From: Glaciimonas sp. | GTDB taxonomy: Bacteria > Pseudomonadota > Gammaproteobacteria > Burkholderiales > Burkholderiaceae | Reading direction: 5' to 3' | Assembly: GCA_014377145.1 (NCBI GenBank) | Contig: JACMQE010000089.1 | Location: 1 to 9,272, forward strand | Length of the DNA: 9,272 nucleotides | In this document: positions 6,426 through 9,272 of the stretch, one piece after another | Layout: each line of letters opens with the position of its first letter | How positions within the stretch are numbered: position 1 is the first letter of the stretch | Notes under the pieces: model-generated | Database searches by the model: none | Told to the model about the DNA's origin: nothing | Seen by the model: only the letters and a program-made list of their open reading frames with translations | Made by a program: the position numbers and the translations under genes

Positions 6426-6526
6426 TTTTGACTTGCCGCCATCGCTACGTAGCCGATGAACTTAATGGAGTACGGCGTATTCATATTTCTGTCATTGGAA
6501 TGCGAAGCGATCAGAAGAGAAATTAA

Positions 6527-6542
6527 GCCTGCTGGAGCAGGC
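6527..6542 (-). terminator. GC-rich hairpin, possible terminator or left end of the IS
   Basis: GCCTGCT (6527-6533) and AGCAGGC (6536-6542) form a perfect seven-base stem with a two-base loop, extended by TAA/TTA beyond a one-base bulge. On the minus strand it is followed by TTAATTTCTC, only moderately T-rich. It could end the oprB/propeller transcript or be the subterminal hairpin of the IS. Confidence 0.4.
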
Positions 6543-6562
6543 CTTAAAAAAATCAGATTGGC

Positions 6563-6600
6563 GTGGTCCGCGGCCACCATGGGGGCACCGCGAAGACCAC
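6563..6600. repeat. long imperfect hairpin of unknown role
   Basis: GTGGTC-CGCGG (6563-6573) pairs with CCGCG-AA-GACCAC (6588-6600): eleven base pairs with a two-base bulge and a 14-base loop. It is much more GC-rich than its surroundings. A run of seven Ts follows on the minus strand about ten bases beyond the stem, and an AT-rich stretch follows on the plus strand. Terminator or mobile-element end are both possible. Confidence 0.4.
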
Positions 6601-6734
6601 ATTTTGAATTTTTGGTGCGCAGAGTGTAAAGAATTTAAGCTTTACCAATTTTGCTTCCACCGCTGCCGCATCGGGCGATCGAAACTGCCGATTATGGCTT
6701 AAATTAATTGCGTTGCTGGGTACACAACTTCAGG

Positions 6735-7424
6735 TCAGGGGATGTCAAAGCCAGTCATGCTGATAAATAATATGATATGATCACCATGATCTAAAGTAAT
6801 AATATTGCCCCACAAGCCATTGATAGTAAGACCCGACCAATTAACGACGTGTTGGCCATTTGGATCAAATACCAATAAGTAACCGTCCCCTTTTGGTACG
6901 AGTGGTGCCCTCGGTAATTGGCGTGCTACCGACGATTACCTGACCACTTTTTAGCATCGTCATGGCCGTAGTTAGACCCACCCTGCCCGGACAAGCTTTC
7001 AAATTTTGTGGCACCTGTGTGAAGAGTGTGGTTTTCTTAGTGCTTGGCAGATAGCTAATGATTGTGGTGCTGGTTCCTTGAAGGTTTGAAATATTGTTGA
7101 AATTATCAACTAATACGTTACCCTTCTGGATTACGCGATAGTCACAGGAGCGACAACAATGGCATATAGATTGACGTCGCCATTCTCTGGAACCGCTGAT
7201 GTCAAAATCTTGTGATGATGTATTGTTCCAAGCATCTCTTTAGGATCGGCTGCTACAGTAGGAAGCAAATAGGCCATTTCCAGAATGAGTAAAACAATAA
7301 GGAGAGCTGGCCAGCTACCAACTATTTTCATCATCTGAGAGCGCAGCCAACGAAGTCTGCTAACAAAAATCGACGCGGATTGTATTGAATGAGTTTTCAT
7401 AAAGTTGGTAATCGATTCTGTCAA
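6735..7424 (-). pseudogene. secreted beta-propeller-like (NHL/SMP-30-like) protein, frameshifted and truncated
   Basis: This resembles a family of exported proteins with repeated beta-strands, probably a propeller, often found in Burkholderiales; the exact function is unknown to me. TTG 7424 opens the frame and ATG 7400 is the more natural start, though neither has a clear ribosome binding site. A hydrophobic export segment follows (WPALLIVLLILEMAYLLPTV), then AADPKEMLGTIHH and NLYAIVVAPVT. A shift near 7140 continues with VIQKGNVLVDNFNNISNLQG, PGRVGLTTAMTMLKSGQVIV and GSTPITEGTT. Another shift near 6905 gives GDGYLLVFDPNGQHVVNWSG, LWGNIITLDHGD and ILFISMTGFDIP to a TGA at 6735-6737. Related proteins go on for further repeats, so the C-terminal part has been lost. 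The gene begins exactly at the oprB stop (TTGA overlap), which suggests it was co-transcribed with the porin. Confidence 0.6.
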
Positions 7425-8945
7425 AATGAAATATTGGTTCGCAAGCCGAGTACCAGTTCATTCTTAATACGGTGCAATGGATCGTTGGGATTGGCGACGC
7501 CTGCATCCGGATTAAAAATATAATGAATATCGGATTGCAGTTGCGACCAAGGGGTGACCTGATACTGGTAAGGTCATTTCGACAAAATTTTCGCTGCTAC
7601 GCACTGGACTGGTCGTACCGTTGAAAGCGATTATTATCGCTGTCAAATGCTGCGGCCTGCTTACTCACGTGAGCATAGCCGACCCCGAGCCAAAGGTGTC
7701 CGTAGTCCGGTACACAAAGGGGCTGTGAAAAAAACCTGCATTTAGGCTGAAGTCGATCAGGTTTCGATCCTTCAGCGGCGTACCCATAATGCGTGCAAAC
7801 AAAGCAACCATGCGATTTTGGTCACACTGATCGCGCCAAACTAAATGATCCGCTACCGCATACACGGCATAGTCGCCATGATACTGGCGGCCGCGCTATT
7901 ATCGTCCGCCAAAGACAAGCCATTTTGATCCAATTGCTGGTCTGCAAAAGGCTGGCTGTTACACCAGGCACCAATACGATAGGTCTATCCAAGAGGCGGG
8001 GATTCTCCTGCATCCACCATATGCTCACCGCTGGATAGGAAAATTGCACCTCCATGATCGAAAGCGTGCCATTATCTAAAGGAAAACTGGTGCCATAGCG
8101 ATTTTGCAATTGGGAATCACCATTATTGTTCGACACCGGACTGCCATTAAATACGCCTGCGAGTACGGTGATGCCGTCAATGGGACGGACGCTGATACGT
8201 CCACCGAATGCCGAAAGCGGATACGCTGGACCGCCTCCCAGTAAATTTGTGGATGGCAACATAGGCCAGCCGAACATCGTATTAACGAAATATAATGTGT
8301 TGGTAGTCACCATAAATTCTTGAGCGAGACTTTGTTGTCCAACCTTGATATCGAGACGATCTTCTTCAAGAAATTTTTGGTCGCACCACAGCTCCCATAG
8401 CCGGGTAGCGCGGTCAGACTCTATTCCACTGGCTGTCTGTAAAGTTTGCAAATTGTTGGCGCTTAAATTATTTCCATGAATTTGCAATGCACTAATATTA
8501 AACAGACCACCGTGCAGACCAAATGCACGTTGCGTGTTAACCTGCATGATTGTTTGAGTCAGGCCATATAGACAAATCCCTTTTTCACGCCACCGGACAT
8601 ATTACCCAGATACTCACTGGTCTCCTGCATTGCTAACGAAATGCCGTGGCTGCTCAATCCGGTTCGCAGCCCCCACATATTTCCCAGCAATTCAATGCTG
8701 CGACTGATCCCGTTCAAGAACCCTAGCGGCCCCTCAGTGGGTGTCTGACCAATTTGTGCTTCATCGGTGGATGCTGGAATAGACACTGGCGGAGGTGCAG
8801 CATATGCCGTACTCAACGTCGTCATCAGTACCGCTATCACATAACCTACCTTGCCTAAAAGTTAGGCAAGATTACGTTTAGTCGAAGTAGCGAAATTACA
8901 CGCAAAAATATAAGGGTTGATTCCCACAACCTTCTTCATAGCCAT
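7421..8945 (-). pseudogene. oprB: OprB-type carbohydrate-selective porin, multiply frameshifted
   Basis: OprB porins let sugars through the outer membrane. The first start with a ribosome-binding-like GGAAGAAG is ATG 8945, but that frame meets a TAA at 8864-8862. It resumes through GTG 8840 with the export segment VIAVLMTTLSTAYA. It then reads SSHGISLAMQETSEYLGNMS and GGVKKGFVY to a stop near 8559. A shift gives GLFNISALQIHGNNLSANNL, LWELWCDQKF, VKVGQQ-type IKVGQQSLAQEFM and GGGPAYPLSAFGGRISVRP. Near 8020 another shift leads to YRIGAWCNSQPFADQQLDQN. Near 7890 another leads to GDYAVYAVADHLVWR and LFARIMGTPLKDRNLIDFSL. Further shifts near 7690, 7600 and 7575 lead to GVGYAHVSKQAAAFDS, PVRSSENFVE and VTPWSQLQSDIHYIFNP. 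It ends NELVLGLRTNISF at the TGA at 7421-7423, with the terminal Phe typical of porins. Length is close to full, so it decayed mainly by small indels. Confidence 0.9.
8850..8870 (-). repeat. perfect 9-base hairpin at the front of oprB
   Basis: CTTGCCTAA (8850-8858) and TTAGGCAAG (8862-8870) are perfectly complementary with a three-base loop. On the minus strand the hairpin lies nine bases before GTG 8840 and contains the in-frame TAA at 8864-8862. Neither side has a T run, so it is not an intrinsic terminator. It could be a regulator site, or an RNA stem that hides the translation start of the shorter oprB form (AAGG just overlaps its end). Confidence 0.5.
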
Positions 8946-9249
8946 CTAACTTCTTCCAGGGTGGGATTCTGTCTAATCCAGTACCGTTTAGTGACGCCTC
9001 TACGGACTATATTTCCGTGAAGAAGAAACATATTTATTGCCAAAAGGCAATTTTAAGAGCGTATAAAAATCTCTAATATTGTCAATAAATCTATATAATA
9101 ATGTAACAAATTGTATTATTCGAGAACTGGAAAAATTTGTAAGCGAAAAATTAATATTTTTTTCCATCATTAAACATCTTCAATACTAAAGAAATCATTT
9201 GGTAGCGACCAATACGGATGCGATTTGAGAAATTGTGGGGTGCGAAAAG
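8946..9249. other. AT-rich intergenic region upstream of oprB
   Basis: No gene is recognisable here. The minus strand holds a perfect TTGACA (9085-9080), but the AT-rich sequence after it has no -10 box at normal spacing. The plus strand has TATAAT at 9094-9099 without a matching -35 box (TTGTCA lies only nine bases upstream). A six-base hairpin ATTGCC-AAAA-GGCAAT lies at 9036-9051 followed by TTT, too weak to call a terminator. The region probably held the divergent promoters of oprB and the gene starting at 9250. Confidence 0.4.
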
Positions 9250-9272
9250 ATGAACGAACTATTGGCAACGTA
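9250..9272 (+). CDS. possible start of a gene running off the window
   Basis: ATG 9250 starts MNELLAT and the frame is open to the window edge. GGGGTG ends eight bases upstream and can act as a ribosome binding site. Only seven codons are visible, so no identity can be given and it may be chance. Confidence 0.3.

Larger units (their letters stand above)
6426..6734 (-). other. non-coding or unrecognisable stretch between tnpB and the propeller gene
   Basis: Open frames cross this stretch on both strands, for example a minus-strand frame from 6580 into tnpB, but none shows a protein family I recognise. It holds two hairpins (6527-6542 and 6563-6600). It should also contain the lost 3' half of the propeller gene and the lost 5' end of tnpB, so at least one deletion or element boundary must lie inside it. 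Confidence 0.5.

Noticed and set aside
6571..6582. GCCACCATGG, which matches a eukaryotic translation-start consensus.
   Set aside because: It lies in the loop of a GC-rich hairpin in bacterial DNA and leads no long plausible gene; coincidence.
1..8945. The idea that all frameshifts are sequencing errors.
   Set aside because: Several stops are simple substitutions at conserved codons, one frameshift is a 10-bp duplication, and at least two multi-hundred-base deletions are present; most indels are not in long homopolymers. Some individual indels could still be errors.
9079..9099. TTGTCA and TATAAT as a plus-strand promoter for the gene at 9250.
   Set aside because: The two boxes are only nine bases apart, too close for sigma-70, and the region is so AT-rich that such matches are expected.

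Overview
The window looks like a decaying stretch of a proteobacterial chromosome, most likely a Burkholderiales-type betaproteobacterium. That placement is an inference from remembered protein similarity (polyol ABC transporter, OprB porin, TnpB) and no search was run. Base composition is moderate by eye, and nearly every recognisable gene carries several frameshifts, nonsense codons or deletions. This pattern is typical of a lineage that recently became host-restricted or stopped using these sugars. The damage includes base-substitution stops, a 10-bp tandem duplication and long internal deletions, so it is not simply homopolymer sequencing error.

Layout. 1-337 (+) is the 3' end of a frameshifted acyltransferase-3 gene. 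518-865 (+) is an unrecognised gene with a good ribosome binding site but an early stop. 921-1215 (-) is the 5' part of an acyltransferase-3 gene on the opposite strand. From 8945 down to 1353 everything recognisable lies on the minus strand: an OprB-type carbohydrate porin (8945-7421), a secreted beta-propeller-like protein (7424-6735), a gutted TnpB gene of the IS200/IS605 superfamily (6425-6050), then a polyol (mannitol/sorbitol/arabitol type) ABC uptake operon. That operon reads binding protein mtlE (5776-4468), permease mtlF (4303-3458), permease mtlG (3448-2571), ATPase mtlK (2550-about 1711), and directly abutting it the last part of a xylulokinase gene, mtlY (about 1711-1353). At the right edge a possible new gene starts on the plus strand at 9250.

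How the genes would have worked together: OprB would pass sugars or polyols across the outer membrane. MtlE would bind a polyol in the periplasm, MtlF and MtlG would form the inner-membrane channel, and MtlK would supply ATP hydrolysis. A polyol dehydrogenase and xylulokinase would feed xylulose 5-phosphate into central metabolism. Here the dehydrogenase is absent, the kinase is reduced to its C-terminal end, and MtlE, MtlG and MtlK are all interrupted. Only the mtlF frame is still open, and even its start looks damaged. I see no tRNA, rRNA or CRISPR array, and no convincing novel system. The value of the window lies in its decay record, a few clean palindromes and the scar junctions.
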